Shown here piece after piece: positions 48,039 through 60,246 of a DNA stretch of 64,000 nt. The DNA lies in assembly GCA_016748015.1 (NCBI GenBank), contig JAAOMT010000503.1:3107-67106 (forward strand), given 5' to 3'. Within the stretch, counting starts at the first letter, position 1. Each line of letters starts with the position of its first letter. The notes beneath the pieces are model-generated. The model worked only from the letters and a program-made list of their open reading frames with translations, ran no database searches and was not told the DNA's origin. Made by a program: the position numbers and the translations under genes. Origin of the DNA: Geosiphon pyriformis. Lineage: Eukaryota > Glomeromycota > Glomeromycetes > Archaeosporales > Geosiphonaceae.

Positions 48039-50278
48039 TTACAAGCCCGGAGCGGCTATAGAGAACTTTGAAATATCTTCATTAGGATGTTCAAACGCGT
48101 ATTTTTTCATCCGATCTTCTATTTCTTTTCTAAAATGTCGAATTAGACCTTGGACAGGCCATGCTGCAGCATCGCCCAAGGCTTCAAGTGAAAATAGTGT
48201 CCGGAAGATTAGCTTTCTCAAGTAATTGATCATTTTTGAAATCAAAATTATCCAGATTAAAATTTCGACTAACCACAAATAGTGTGCCCTTCAATTTGTT
48301 TCGTCAATTCCTCAATCATATCAATCTCTCGTGGGAAAGCGTATCCTTTTTCAAAGCGAGACATGATATTCATTAACCATGTAGTTCCTTCTCGGCAAGG
48401 TGTGCACTGCCCACAACTTTCATGCTTATAAAAAGCAGATAAACGAGAAATCGCGGCAACGATATCTGTTGATTTATCCATCACAATAACGGCAGCAGTT
48501 CCCAATCCAGATTGAACATCTCGTAGAGCATCGAAATCCATCCTTTGGAAAAAAGTCAAAGTAAGGTTAAGAAATTGATAATGTAATGAGAAGAAGAATA
48601 GTAATAGGATTGAAAAATCTAAATACAAAACGTCATCACAGATGTGTTTAGGGAGAACAGGAACAGAAGATCCACCAGGTATAATGCCAAGTAAGTTATC
48701 CCATCCACCAAGAACTCCTCCACAATGCCGTTCGATAAGTTCCCGTAAGGGGATGCTCATTTCCTCTTCGAGGGGGAAAGAACAACGTTGATGAAGAACA
48801 GATATTTAAGACGAAATTTCAGTATTCGATAGAAAAACTAACCAACTAACCTTCGACAGTGCATGGATTATTAACATGGCCGGATATGCAAAATAATTTC
48901 GTTCCAGCGTTCTTTTCCCGACCAAAACTTGCAAACCATGAACCACCACTGTTTAAAATCAGGTTTTAGGATTTAGATAAATCAAATTTTACGTTTTAAG
49001 GAGTGAATCAACATCATGGCATGATATTATACCGTCGACAAATGGTGGGCGCGACGGCGACAGTTTCTACGTTAGTGACCGTAGTCGGACAACCAAATAA
49101 GCCAACGTCGGCCGGGAAAGGAGGTTTTAATCTAGGTTTGCCTTGTTTACCTTCGAGTGATTCGATCAATGCTGTTTCTTCGCCACATATGTAAGCTCCG
49201 GCACCTCGATGAAGATAAATGTCAAAATCATAACCGGTATCGCAAGCATTTTTCCCAATAAGGCCAGCTAAAATAAAAGTTGATATTTTTCCAATTATTG
49301 ATTAAGCAAAAAAAAAATTAAAGTTCAAAATTTAAAAAAAAAAGAAGGCAAACCTTCATATGCCTCATTAATCGCTTCTTGCATGTTCGAAGCTTCATTA
49401 TAGAATTCACCTCGAATATAAATGTAAGCTATTTGAGAAGAAATTGAGAGAGGGAGGAAGGGATGGATGGATGGATGGATGAATGAATGAATAAATATAG
49501 TGTATATATGATTTTAGAAGCCTGAGCAATGACAATTATGGCAACCAAATTTACCAGCACTGGCATGCATTGCCCTCCCAGCTATCAGGCAACCTTCAAC
49601 AAGTTTATGAGGATCTCCACGCATTATCTCACGATCTTTACAAGTTCCAGGTTCCCCTTCGTCAGCATTGATTACAAGATAACGAGGCCTATTGAAAAAA
49701 AAATAGGTCAGATGTTTAATGGGAAAATGATTTAAAGAAAATCGATGATTCAAAAATGCTTTGAAAGTTTTTGATCTCACCGTCCATCAGGGGGTTTATT
49801 CATAAAGCTCCATTTTAGACCGGTAGGAAATCCGGCACCACCACGTCCTCGTAAACCAGAGGCTTTCATCTCTTGCAGAATCCATTCGTGGCCTTTCAAT
49901 AATATCTCCTTTGTTTTGTACCAATCACCACGTTTTAACGCGCCCTTTAACCGAAAGTCATGACGTGAATAGAGATTAGTGAAGATACGGTCTTCGTCTT
50001 TAAGATTACCATAGGTACGTGTGGTGGAGGGTGGGTTGTGAACAGTTGCAAAAGTAGCTCTTGGTCTTATAATAATTGGTTTTATTATATTCAGTAACGG
50101 CCTCCGACGCGTTGTTTGCAGTGTGATTTCTGTAAAGTGACGGATCAAATTAGTTTTTCATGAAGATCCGTGGGATTTTCAAAAAGTTATTTTTGGATGA
50201 ACAGAGATTAGTGAAAGGTCGAGTTGAATTTTTTTTTAAAAAAAACTTACTTTTAATTAATTCTTGATTCTTTAGCAT
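48039..50278 (-). CDS. NDUFV1: NADH:ubiquinone oxidoreductase 51-kDa subunit
   Basis: Spliced model (minus): 50278-50251, 50129-49781, 49688-49555, 49428-49354, 49267-49033, 48948-48851, 48765-48627, 48542-48274, 48181-48039; 489 residues, all junctions GT-AG and in phase. This is the flavoprotein of the matrix arm of mitochondrial complex I: it takes electrons from NADH through FMN to iron-sulphur cluster N3. Visible: a basic N-terminal presequence; [13 protein letters not shown] and [14 protein letters not shown] (NADH/FMN site); [20 protein letters not shown]; cluster ligands in [12 protein letters not shown] (Cys about 396, 399, 402) and a fourth in [13 protein letters not shown] (about 442). 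Length matches the family. The 5' exon gives MLKNQELIK; an alternative start at 50148 without that exon would give MIRHFTEI. Confidence 0.93.
49455..49497. repeat. (GGAT)n/(GAAT)n microsatellite in NDUFV1 intron 3
   Basis: Tetranucleotide run GGATGGATGGATGGATGAAT and continuation inside the intron between exons 3 and 4. Confidence 0.8.
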
Positions 50279-50604
50279 TTTAAGCAAAGCTCTTTTGTGG
50301 GAAAAGAATAGAAAATAGAAAGTAAAGAGTAGGAATTATAAAAGGCAGGTGTTTTAAGAAATTATCGACGATGAGAAAGACAGCCGATCGATTTTCCGAA
50401 CAAAAATTTGTAATCAAATCACATGTATATGTTTTAATTTTAGTGGTTAATTAGTTTTTTTTATTAAAAATAGATTTTTTTTATGATTAAATAAATAAAT
50501 AATGAATGAATGAATGAATGAAATAAGGGATAAAAATGAATTCAATTTAATATTTAAATTTATAAAAAAGTAACAAAAAATGTATATATATATATATATA
50601 TAAA

Positions 50605-50712
50605 GAAAAATATTTATTTAAATGCTTTCACACATGCAACACAGAAATATTAGATAATAAAAATAGCTTACGCGCTTCTACATGTGATCAGCCAGCAAAA
50701 ACCAACTAAGAA
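50605..50712 (-). mobile_element. Isolated LINE 3' tail, possible SINE-like element
   Basis: The reverse complement contains GGCTGATCACATGTAGAA, one base different from the LINE core, then TGTGTTGCATGTGTGAAAGC and ATTTAAATAAATATTT in the order seen in the LINE 3' UTRs, followed by a (TA)n run as tail. No LINE coding sequence precedes it. Confidence 0.6.
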
Positions 50713-50761
50713 AAAAAATATATATAATTTAAAAAATGGTTAATATTTAAAAGCAATTATA

Positions 50762-50809
<48 letters not shown>

Positions 50810-51049
50810 GGTTTTATTTGAATCATAAAAATAAATTCTTTTATTATATATAATAATGAATTGAAGTTATGAATAAATTTTATTTCAATTAATTTATTAT
50901 CTATTAAAAATTTTAAAATAAATGAACCATTTGATTTTTTTAATAAATTTTCAAAAGTTAAGAAATGACTTTAAAAGGTGTTTATCCCGATCTTTAAAGC
51001 TATAGCGTCTCATTTGTAGACTTATTATCATGCATGTCCTTCCATAATC

Positions 51050-51170
51050 CAACCATCCATTCATTCATTCATCCATCTATCCATTCATCCATCCATCCAT
51101 CCATCCATTCATCCATTCATCCATTCATCCATTTATCCATTCATCCATTCATCCACACATCCATACATTC
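51050..51170. repeat. (CATC/CATTC)n minisatellite
   Basis: About 120 bp of CCAT-based tetranucleotide units with interspersed CATT, complementary to the GGAT run of NDUFV1 intron 3. Confidence 0.85.
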
Positions 51171-51519
51171 CAATTTCTTTTAACTTTGTTTGGCAGTAGA
51201 CCAAATACTCTTCAATGAGTTTAGCGTAGCAAGTAAGAATAAGGGGAAAAATAATCTTAGGTTTACCACCATTAAAAACGATATCTATCACGAGAAAATA
51301 ATCCCTAAACTATCGATTTTAATTCAAAGGTCTTCAACATTCACGATGAGCCAAACTAGAATGAATATCATTAAATTTATGAGTTATATATTACACGTGA
51401 TACCTAATTTATTAGATCAACTCGTAAAAATAAAAATCAAACAAACACACTACTATTACAAATTCACATTCTATTGTTTTAGTTATCCTATTATTTCAGT
51501 GATATTGAAAATATTCTGA

Positions 51520-51554
51520 TTATTATTATTATTCTAATTATTATTATTATTCTA

Positions 51555-51648
<94 letters not shown>
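51520..51648. repeat. Long (ATT)n microsatellite
   Basis: Roughly 130 bp of almost uninterrupted ATT/TTA units with two CTA interruptions at the left end. Confidence 0.9.
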
Positions 51649-51649
<1 letters not shown>

Positions 51650-52176
51650 AGAGTTTTATTACGAATTGTGTGTCATAAATTTTATTATTACTTTCCAATT
51701 TAATCACGATTTATTATTAATTTTTCTTTAAATATATTTATAAAGTACTTTTTTTAAATTAATCTTTTCATTAATCCATGTTACTTTATAAATATTATCG
51801 AACCCTCCTTTGAAAATCTTTGAAATTATAAGTTTGCATAAACTATGCATAAATTAATTTTAATATGTAAAAAGCTTTAATTTAAACATTAAATAATCTA
51901 TAATATATATTTTCATTTAACCCAACCACGCAAACGCATTTTCTTAAAGATACGGTTTTTATGTACCATTTTGGGAACTTTGAAATGAAATTATAAATTT
52001 CAATTCATGGATAAAAACCTTTTTTTCTATTTAATCTTTGACAAAAGATTCTATCCCACTTTATTAAAACTTATTAAAATATTAGATCTTAAAAACTCTA
52101 CCGTGAAATTTTGGCTTTAATAATTCAGTTTTTACTTTAGGAAAAGAATTAATTCCAAGAATCACGTTTGAAGGAA

Positions 52177-53739
52177 TTATGAAGGTAGAGGGTAGAATTG
52201 TCTGCAATTAGCAAATCTGGTACCTAGGTAGGGTCCCCAGTGAGCTAATTGAGCATCCTCAAGTGAGGTATCAGCTGAAAGACTACATTCCTGTAAATAA
52301 AATAAAATAAAATTAAAAATTAAAACCTAATTAAGGGTTTCTCCATTGATTAAAAAATTTAATAGAAAAGATCAAATACATACTGTACTCTCATCAGCAT
52401 ATAATGAGATATCTCCTATAAAACCGGGACATTCATAAAGCTTAAAAGTATCGGTTTCTAATGCGAGTGTACGACATTCACAATTATTTTCAGTAATCCA
52501 ATATTCCCTTTCATGATGACCAAATCGTTGACCTTTTGTTTTCTTTGGCAAATGAACAAATGGATCATTTTCATTGGTAACTCGATAAACTTCCAAAGCT
52601 CCATTAACCAATCTGGCAAAGGGTAAATTACCGACTCGTGGTTGACCAAAAGTAACAACTTTGAATTTTAAATTGTATTTTCTTGACTTTTTTTTCAACT
52701 CAAATAACAAAGATTGGTTGGTCACAATTTTCATTGCTAAAAGTATTGCGTATACTTTTAATTTTAAAAAATCATAGATTAATCTCTTTTATAGATGAAA
52801 AAATTTTGACTTTACAAAAGCTTTGAAATCGAAATCGGAAAAAATAACTTACCACCACCGACTCCATGTCCGGTAAAAATTATATTAATCTCATTTTTAG
52901 TTATATTACTTAGTTTTTCGGCAATCACATCTACAGTCTTTGTCCAAATAATTGGTTTATTTATGACCGAATACCAATTTTTTTCAACCATTGCCTGATC
53001 ATTGCCCCATTTCGTAAAGCCAAAACTTATTTTCCCAAAAGTTATTGGTTCTATAATTGATATGATTTTAGAAAAAATAAAATAATAATAAAAAATAAAA
53101 AATAGGAAAATGAAGAATCAAATTGTCCACAAATGGGAATACCTCGAAAAAATACCACAACATCAAAGGATACCTCATCTATAACAGCATCTCCTAAAAG
53201 AAAATGTTAATATTAAAAATCGACTAAAATAAATAACTGCCAAAAATTTTTGATTTGATAAATTATTTACCTTGAAATCTATTTTCAAGTTCATCCTTTT
53301 CATAATCTGCGTTCACTTCATCTTTACCGTTTTCATCCACATCGATTTTATCATCTCTGCCAATTGCATTTAAATCATAACAATAAGGCATGTTGGCGAT
53401 ATGAGCTGTTCGCTTTAAAAAATCCAATTTTAATGAATCCTCGATGAGAATTTTATTAGGATCTCTCATATCATTCATGGCAAATTTCACTAAATCTCTT
53501 TTATTTTGAAACTTTTCAAATGAGCCTGAACTCGTTTTCGTTTTATCCGATACTGCAAATTTTTTCCATTTAAAAAATTTTTGGATTTTTAAGAGAAATT
53601 GACTTCTAATTGATTCGTCCTCATGAGGACTCAAGAAAAAAGTCAAAAGGATTAAAATGAATATTGAAACTAGCCACCAAGAGTTTCGGTAACTTCTATG
53701 AAAAGAATAAAATCTAAGAATATTTTGAGCTCTATACAT
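52177..53739 (-). CDS. Class-3 lipase-like protein lacking nucleophile Ser
   Basis: Spliced model (minus): 53739-53271, 53193-53143, 53050-52853, 52736-52384, 52290-52177; 394 residues with in-phase GT-AG introns. An N-terminal membrane anchor (about 20-37, WWLVSIFILILLTFFL) precedes the alpha/beta-hydrolase fold of lipase class 3: CYDLNAIGRDD, then TGHGVGG at about 233-239, VVTFGQPRVGN (about 266-276), NENDPFVHLP with the acid Asp297, and FGHHE with His313/314. The nucleophile elbow of the family is GHSLG; here it is GHGVG, so the serine is Gly236 while Asp and His remain. The usual triacylglycerol hydrolysis is therefore doubtful; the protein may be a binding or regulatory pseudoenzyme of the secretory or endomembrane system. 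Confidence 0.82.
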
Positions 53740-54426
53740 ATTTCAGGATTTTAAAAAAAAAAAAAATTTCATCAGATTAAATCAGATCAAAAAAGTTATT
53801 CATCAATTTGAACAGATTGTTTGTTCCTTTATTTCCTAAAAGAAATTCTTATAATCTTAAAAATATCATGATCAACTCACAATTAGTTAAGAATATATAT
53901 ATTATTTTTATTTATTAAAATATTAATTGTTTTGAACTCGGCGAATTCTTTACTACTAAATATTTTATTTGGTTAGCAAGAGTTTCAGATAAGTTATTTT
54001 TTTCTTATAACGAATAAAGTATAATCAAGAGATTTCAATTTATTTTGTTTAAGTTTTCTTTATAATCAATAACAGATATTATTTTCATATTTATAATAAC
54101 CTTTTTTGTCATATGAATCTCATTAATTAAATTCCTTTTAGGAGTTTTTTTTCTGTCCAATATTACTTTTTTAAAAAAAAAAATTTATGGTGCAAAGACG
54201 AAAGAATCATTTATAATAATTTAAAAGGTTTTTCTAATTAATAATTCAATATCTTTTGTATTTATTATTATTTTTTTCTATTAATTTTAAAGCAAATGTG
54301 TTTTTTTCAGATACCAATTATATCAAAATATAAAATCTTATTATTTAATCATTTGTTAATTAAATCTAATTTGAATAAAGTTAAAATAAGATAATATAAA
54401 TAGTAATACTTGATTTATATTATAAA

Positions 54427-54465
<39 letters not shown>

Positions 54466-54661
54466 TAATTAATTAATTTGGAAAATATATTTAAGAATTA
54501 AAGTTAATATTTCAGTTACAATAAAAAATTCACTGAGAAATTTTAAAAAATTTTTTGCATAAAATGTTTTTTTTTTAATTAATATATTATTATAATAAAT
54601 ACAAATTTCTACATTTCAATATATATATATGTGCATAAATAGAATTTACGAATAAAAAAAA

Positions 54662-54703
<42 letters not shown>

Positions 54704-54807
54704 ATTTTATTAAATCCATTTTGATATCTATTATTTTCTCTTGTTGCACATTTCTTTAAAATAAAAAAATACTAAAAAGACTCTTGATTAATTCAATAGA
54801 TAATTGA
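53740..54807. other. Divergent promoter region, AT-rich
   Basis: About 1.07 kb between the start of the lipase-like gene (minus) and the F-box gene (plus). Contains (TTA)n at 54428-54464 and (ATA)n at 54664-54702. No frame or further motif is evident. Confidence 0.55.
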
Positions 54808-56469
54808 TTGGTGTACTTTATATCATTTATGATTAAGTGCCACTCAAAATCTGGCATCATCATGCATAAAACATGTAACGTGAGACCCAAACAATTCAAA
54901 AAAATCCCCATGCCACCTTTTTCCTTCTCTGACCGTCCCGCCTTGGCGAACTACCCAAAGAACGCTCCCATACCAAATGCAGCCACTTGTTTACCGACTG
55001 AGTGTCTTACCCAAATAATCGAAAATTTTACAAGAAACGATTTTGCCTCTCTTCATACCGCACTTTTAGTTAATCGACACTGGTGTAAGGTAGCTGTGAT
55101 TTATCTATGGCAGGCCCCATTAACAATAGAAAATCTTGCTTTAAGACGTCAAGAGAGACTGATTTCCGCTTATATCAAGTCTCTTAATGATGATGAAAAA
55201 CGACAGTTGATTGAAGAGAGTAAACTATCTCTACCAGAAAATTTAGGTGTTGGGAAGTCTACTACATTTAATTACGCTTCCTTTTTACGAGACCTGGATA
55301 TGGAAAAGCTATATAAATCGATCGAATTTTGGTGGGAGGAATTGCACAAGTTCGAGGAAAAAGTGGAGGATGGTGCCTCTACTACCCTTACACGATGTAT
55401 TCCACAATCTACCCATAGAGTCAAGACCTATTATTACAATAGTAGTAGTAGTAGTAATGACGAAACCAGTGAAAGTGAGAATGAAAGCGAAATTGAAAGT
55501 GAAGGTGCTGGAGATGAGTCTCTCGCTCATTCCCATGACTATGAAGATCAAAATGAACAAACATCGCATTCACGACATACCCACTCTCCAACTGGTAAAA
55601 CTCTGGAAGAGATACAGGAAGACCGAGATAGAATTCAGCAAAAACGAGAACGAGATCGTGCTTTTCACGAAATAAAATCTAAACAAACTCGTTTAATAAT
55701 GTTGGCGCTATGGCGACTTTTTTATCGATCGGCACAAATACATAGTTTTCGTTTTAATACTACCTGCGGTTTATTTCCTTCATATTTTCGTATGTCTTCC
55801 ATGTTGATACCCTCGACCCACCCACCAAATACGAAAGAATCAATGTTTTTTAGACGCATTCAAACTCTAGAGATGGGTGAACGTACCCCGGAAGGGATGT
55901 TTAAATTGATTGCTGAACATAATTCCCAAGAAATTCAAACGATGAATGTTAAATTTCCAGTCACTGATGGAGGAGTCACTGATTTCGCAAAATTGGTCTC
56001 TATTCAACGTGCCCTTGCTCGTCTATCGCTGCACGGCTCTAACGGTGGTATGCGACAAATTGTTGATGCTTTAAAGCATCAATTATCTTCATTGGTCCGT
56101 GTAGATTTTTACAAGACACATATCACCCAATCATTATTGGTGGAACTTGGTCGAGCACCAAATTTATCAATCGTAGTGTTTGATCGATGTCGTGCTTGTT
56201 TCTTGCCGCATTGGAGACCAATGCCGAACAAGTTTGCATGGAAGTCATTAGAGAAATTAGTTGCTGTTGAAACTGATCTTCCTGATGAAATTTTGAAAAA
56301 CATTATTGAGAGTGCACGGAATACTTTGGTTGGATTATGGGTAAAAACACATGAGGGAAGATTTGGTCAGATCAACCAGAATATCATGAATTATGCCCGA
56401 TCACTATGTACAAATATATCCAGTGATCCGGAATTGCAGCCTAGATTGCAAAGGTTGAATTTTGATTAA
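54808..56469 (+). CDS. F-box protein with leucine-rich repeat-like tail
   Basis: Uninterrupted 553-codon frame. Residues about 62-105 form an F-box (LPTECLTQIIENF, LHTALLVNRHWCKVAV, YLW), the motif that binds Skp1 in SCF ubiquitin ligases. Residues about 205-275 are Ser/Glu-rich and probably disordered, including an AGT-repeat-encoded serine run. The C-terminal half (SIQRALARLSLHG, LVRVDFYKTHIT, PNLSIVVFDRCRA, WKSLEKLVAVETDLPDE) has the spacing of irregular leucine-rich repeats likely to choose the substrate. Such F-box genes are greatly expanded in Rhizophagus-like genomes. ATG 54808 is the first in frame, but 54910 (MPPFSFSDRP) is also a reasonable start because the residues before it look like 5' leader. 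No intron is needed. Confidence 0.85.
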   Translation: MVYFISFMIKCHSKSGIIMHKTCNVRPKQFKKIPMPPFSFSDRPALANYPKNAPIPNAATCLPTECLTQIIENFTRNDFASLHTALLVNRHWCKVAVIYLWQAPLTIENLALRRQERLISAYIKSLNDDEKRQLIEESKLSLPENLGVGKSTTFNYASFLRDLDMEKLYKSIEFWWEELHKFEEKVEDGASTTLTRCIPQSTHRVKTYYYNSSSSSNDETSESENESEIESEGAGDESLAHSHDYEDQNEQTSHSRHTHSPTGKTLEEIQEDRDRIQQKRERDRAFHEIKSKQTRLIMLALWRLFYRSAQIHSFRFNTTCGLFPSYFRMSSMLIPSTHPPNTKESMFFRRIQTLEMGERTPEGMFKLIAEHNSQEIQTMNVKFPVTDGGVTDFAKLVSIQRALARLSLHGSNGGMRQIVDALKHQLSSLVRVDFYKTHITQSLLVELGRAPNLSIVVFDRCRACFLPHWRPMPNKFAWKSLEKLVAVETDLPDEILKNIIESARNTLVGLWVKTHEGRFGQINQNIMNYARSLCTNISSDPELQPRLQRLNFD

Positions 56470-58194
56470 GTAGCATTTAAGGTGGATTAAAAATATGTAT
56501 GATCATGCAATCATTGTAGTGGATCAAAAATTACCAATTTTGGACAATTGGATTGATTATAGTTTTTAATTTAATATTTGTTGTCACTTGTACAATAATA
56601 CCGAGGCTTTATATATACATATATATATATATATTTGAAAATAATTCAACGAATAATACACGGTTGTATTTAATTCACTCCTTTGAATTTTTTAGAAAAA
56701 CATGTATAAGAATTAAGGTGCTGTTTTCCTCAATTTCATAAAGAAACTTTCTAATGATCGAAACAGATGCTTTTTTTTCAAAAATTTAATTAGGCAGCTA
56801 GAAGAAATACTATAATTAGATTGAAAGATGGGAAACATGCTTGCTTTTGGAATATTACTATTTGTTTTTTATTAGCAACCATTTTCAATAATGTCTTGTC
56901 AGTTTTTTTTTTTACATGTGCCTTTGATTAAAGATGATATTTCAATAGGTTGTAATTAATGTAATAATTAATTATTGTTGCAATTTCAAAATTATATAAA
57001 CACAATTAATTACAATCTATATAATACTATTTATTAAATTTGTAATTCTTTTTTTTCTTTCAATTTATTTTTTATTTTTGGTTATATTATTTTTAAATTT
57101 TAATGTTTTTAATTCTTTTGATAAAATTATTTTTAAGATAAGTATTTTTTTTTTTCAAATTTTTTATTATTTTTCGAACTTTTTAACATCTGAATTTTTT
57201 TTTTAATTAAAAATTTAGTCAAAAAAAAAGTTTTTATATATTGTTTGTTTTATATTTATTGGTAAAAAAAATTAAAAATTTTATCAATTGTTTAAATTAT
57301 TTAAGACCAAGTCTATTAATAACTTTAAAATCAAAAATATAATTAACAAATATATAAATATTTTTTGTAATTAATTAAAATTTAAAAAAAATTTCTTTAA
57401 ATTATAAATAATAATATTGTTTTAAACTTTGTTAAAATTAAGTTAAAAGTTAATAAAATTATCATAAAATAAATATAAAAGCACAAAATACTTAAATTTA
57501 TATTTAATATTTATTAAGTTTTAAAAATAATATAATCAGTTTTTTTTTAATAAGTATTTAATTTGTAAAAAAAATTTTAAGCTTAAAAAAAAAAATAATT
57601 AAATTATTATAATTTTTAAGTTTTATTATAAAAAAAAAAGTTTTTATTAATGCTTAATTAATCTAATTAAGACAACAACAAAAAAAATTGTTTAATTTAA
57701 ATTTCTATTTTTGTTGTTGGTTTTATAATTAAAAATATTTAAAAAAAATGAAAAAAATTTAATTTGTTTTGTTTTGTAAAATATAAAAAAAACTTATAAT
57801 TTTTTTATTAATAAATATTTAATAAATATAGTTTAATTACTATTTAGTATATATAAACAAAAATAAATATTTATAATTAAATATAACTTACATATTTATT
57901 ATATATAATTAGATATTTAAACTAATTAAAACTATATTATACATTTATTTTAATATTTATTCTATTATTTAAATTAAAAAAAAAACATATATTTACTATA
58001 TAAACCAAAATTTATTGCAAAAACTTTAATAATATTAAGCATATAAATTACTTTATCAAATAAACTACTAAATAAATCAGGTAAATTATCAAAAATAAAG
58101 AGATTATTACTAATTAAATTTTTTTTTATTGTAATTTTATATTTAAATCTATATAATTACATTTTTTTATAATCTATTATTAATTATACAATGA
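56470..58194. other. Intergenic, increasingly AT-rich
   Basis: 56470-57000 is probably the 3' flank of the F-box gene, with an (AT)n run near 56615. From about 57000 to 58190 the sequence is A/T-saturated like the decayed repeat blocks, without a recognisable frame or LINE tail. Confidence 0.5.
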
Positions 58195-58288
58195 AAGCTT
58201 GGAGTTGTTAAAGAGATAGTCTTCTTTATCCTTTTTTCCTTTTGTTCCTTTCATTATTTCTTCAAACGTATCTCTATTTGTGCATATG

Positions 58289-60243
58289 GATCTAGTGGGC
58301 TTTTCTGCTGGCACTTCGAGTTTGAATTTGGCTGGGTTGGAGTTCTGGTCTGACAGCAAAAAAATTAAAGCACGCATTGAGAGTATATACTCGCATAGTC
58401 TTTCATACAAGAAAATGAAGTTGCCTGGTGTCTCTGGTAGTGTTGTGAACTCATTGGATGGCCTACTCTCGGTGGGTATACTACATGGTGATGGTGTTGG
58501 GCTGCAGAGATCTTGGGGAAGTGAGATAGATAGTGAGAAAGTAGGTGTTAGTGAAGTGTTAGATGCCAAGAATTTGGAAAACATAGTTGCTAAAGAGACA
58601 AGTTACATGGATCCCAACACTTCCGAGATTGATGAAATAGAAGACGATGCAACTCTTAGAAAAATGCAAACAAGAACATTTGTTTTGGAATGGCCACCAA
58701 AGACAATTTTTTTCGCAAGCATGAGTGACAATGATACTGAATTGGTGTTTCCTAGAGCTAATTTGCTAGATCCAATTGGCTGCCGCCTGTGATTTCATGT
58801 GTTTTAGAACATCACACCTTTGAACCAGTTAAATTGTTCATCTTGGATGTAGAGTTGTCAAATGTGTCTGGAAAGACTAATAGTAATAAGCTGATTTCAA
58901 TTAAAAAAATTTTTTATCGAGTGGATGGTTTTGGAGGAGCTTCTACTTCCTCAAAGTTTTCTGAGATCATTAGATCCTTTTTTACTTTTGAAATCAGTTT
59001 GAATAAGGCTAGAGAATTGACTGTCAATAGGAAGATTTTAGTTAATGATAATCTGAGAAAAGCAAATATTTGTTTGAATCAGAAGATAATTGTTAAGGAG
59101 ATTCTGGTTAATCTTTTGAAAGTGGCTGTGGAATCAGTTTTTTCCAAATTTGGCAAGATTATTTCAATCAAAATGCAGCTTATTGGCTTGTGGCAAAAAG
59201 CTTTAGTGGAGTTTGATTCATCGGAAATAACTAGCTCAGTTGCGTCTATGTGATCTGTTCTTATGGATAAGGATTTGGTTCATGTGGCATTGGTTGTTGA
59301 AGATAAACAAATATGAGTATCAAAGGATCAGCATTGAGCCTTGCTTTATATACTGCCTGTGGGAACCACGGCTCATGATCTTTCTGATTTACTAATGTCT
59401 TATAATAAAAAGACGTGCTTCATTGGTTACAATCCAAATTCATATGTTTGTAATAAGTGTGCAGTTGTTTGTTTTGAAAATAAGGCTGCCAAGTTGGCTG
59501 CAACTGGTTCAGTCCCAGTTTTTAGGGGTGTGAATTTGTGCTGGACTGGTCTTTCTTTGGCTTGTTGTGCAATTTGCAAGCATTTTGGTTATGTTGGTGG
59601 TGATTGTTTAGTGGGTGAGAATTCTGGCAGTCATAGGAGACGAGTGGTAACTGATTAGGATCGTGTTTGTTTGGCTGGGATTTATAAGAAGAAATTGGTT
59701 TCTGTTGCTCATCTGGTTTCTTTTGGTGGCAAAACATGGACCCAAATTGCTGGTGGCTCTTCCTCTTATGTGGTGTCTTCAGGTCTTCATGGTGCTGATG
59801 CATCCTCTGGTGCAAAGGTCCTCTTGATAGATTTTTTTTCTCGTGATGTTTCTGGTCTAAATGACCATTTGGCAGTATTGGAATGCTCCTTAGAGCTTTT
59901 GGCTGATCAAGTCTCTGACATTCTGAAAAGATTGAGTGGTGTTGAGTTGGTGCCATTGGCAGCCTTCTCCCATGTCTTTCCATTGAAGGTTTCTGCATTT
60001 GATGTTCTAATTTCTGGTTTGAATATGGCTGTAGACACTTCATTGCCCTCTTCCAACTCTTCTCATCTGGTTTCTGATGGCCCTATTGCTGAGCTTGGCC
60101 CAAGTAGTTCAAAGATTCTGACCTCTAAGATCAGTGGTCTGGAATCTAAGTTGTTAGCTTTGGAAGCATCAGTTGGTTCTGTGTTGGCAAAATTGGATCT
60201 CTTGTGTTCTGGTTCAGGTTTGGTTGTATCTTCTTCCTCTTAA
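58289..60243 (+). pseudogene. LINE ORF1 gag-like protein (copy 3)
   Basis: N-terminal domain MDLVGFSAGTSS to about 58790, where the frame shifts. The rest (VDGFGGASTSSKFSEIIR, SKFGKIISIKMQLIGLWQKA) is an RRM-like region colinear with copy 2, then the knuckle CAICKHFGYVGGDC, a CX2CX4HX4C motif with Tyr in place of His, the segment FGGKTWTQIAGGSSS, a coiled coil (LNDHLAVLECSLELLADQV) and the C-terminal part shared with copy 1. In-frame stops at about 59251, 59314, 59335 and 59656 fall on likely Trp, Arg or Gln codons. ORF1 ends TAA at 60241-60243; the ATGA overlap with ORF2 seen in copies 1 and 2 is not preserved. Confidence 0.82.
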
Positions 60244-60246
60244 TAA

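Larger units (their letters stand above)
50279..52176. other. Intergenic region with microsatellites and a lone LINE tail
   Basis: Between the NDUFV1 start and the lipase-like gene end. Holds an (AATG)n run near 50504, (TA)n at 50581-50604, a lone LINE 3' tail (50605-50712), (ATT)n at 50758-50809, (CATC/CATTC)n at 51050-51170 and a ~130-bp (ATT)n at 51520-51648. An open frame at 51190-51519 has no recognisable domain and I do not call it. Confidence 0.6.

Noticed and set aside
51050-51170. CRISPR-like or telomeric array
   Set aside because: Simple CATC/CATTC microsatellite with no spacers and not a telomere unit.
51190-51519. 109-codon open frame between NDUFV1 and the lipase-like gene
   Set aside because: No domain, sits next to microsatellites, and codon composition resembles the AT-rich spacer.
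59522-60043. Minus-strand 173-codon His/Gln-rich frame
   Set aside because: Antisense shadow of LINE ORF1 copy 3.
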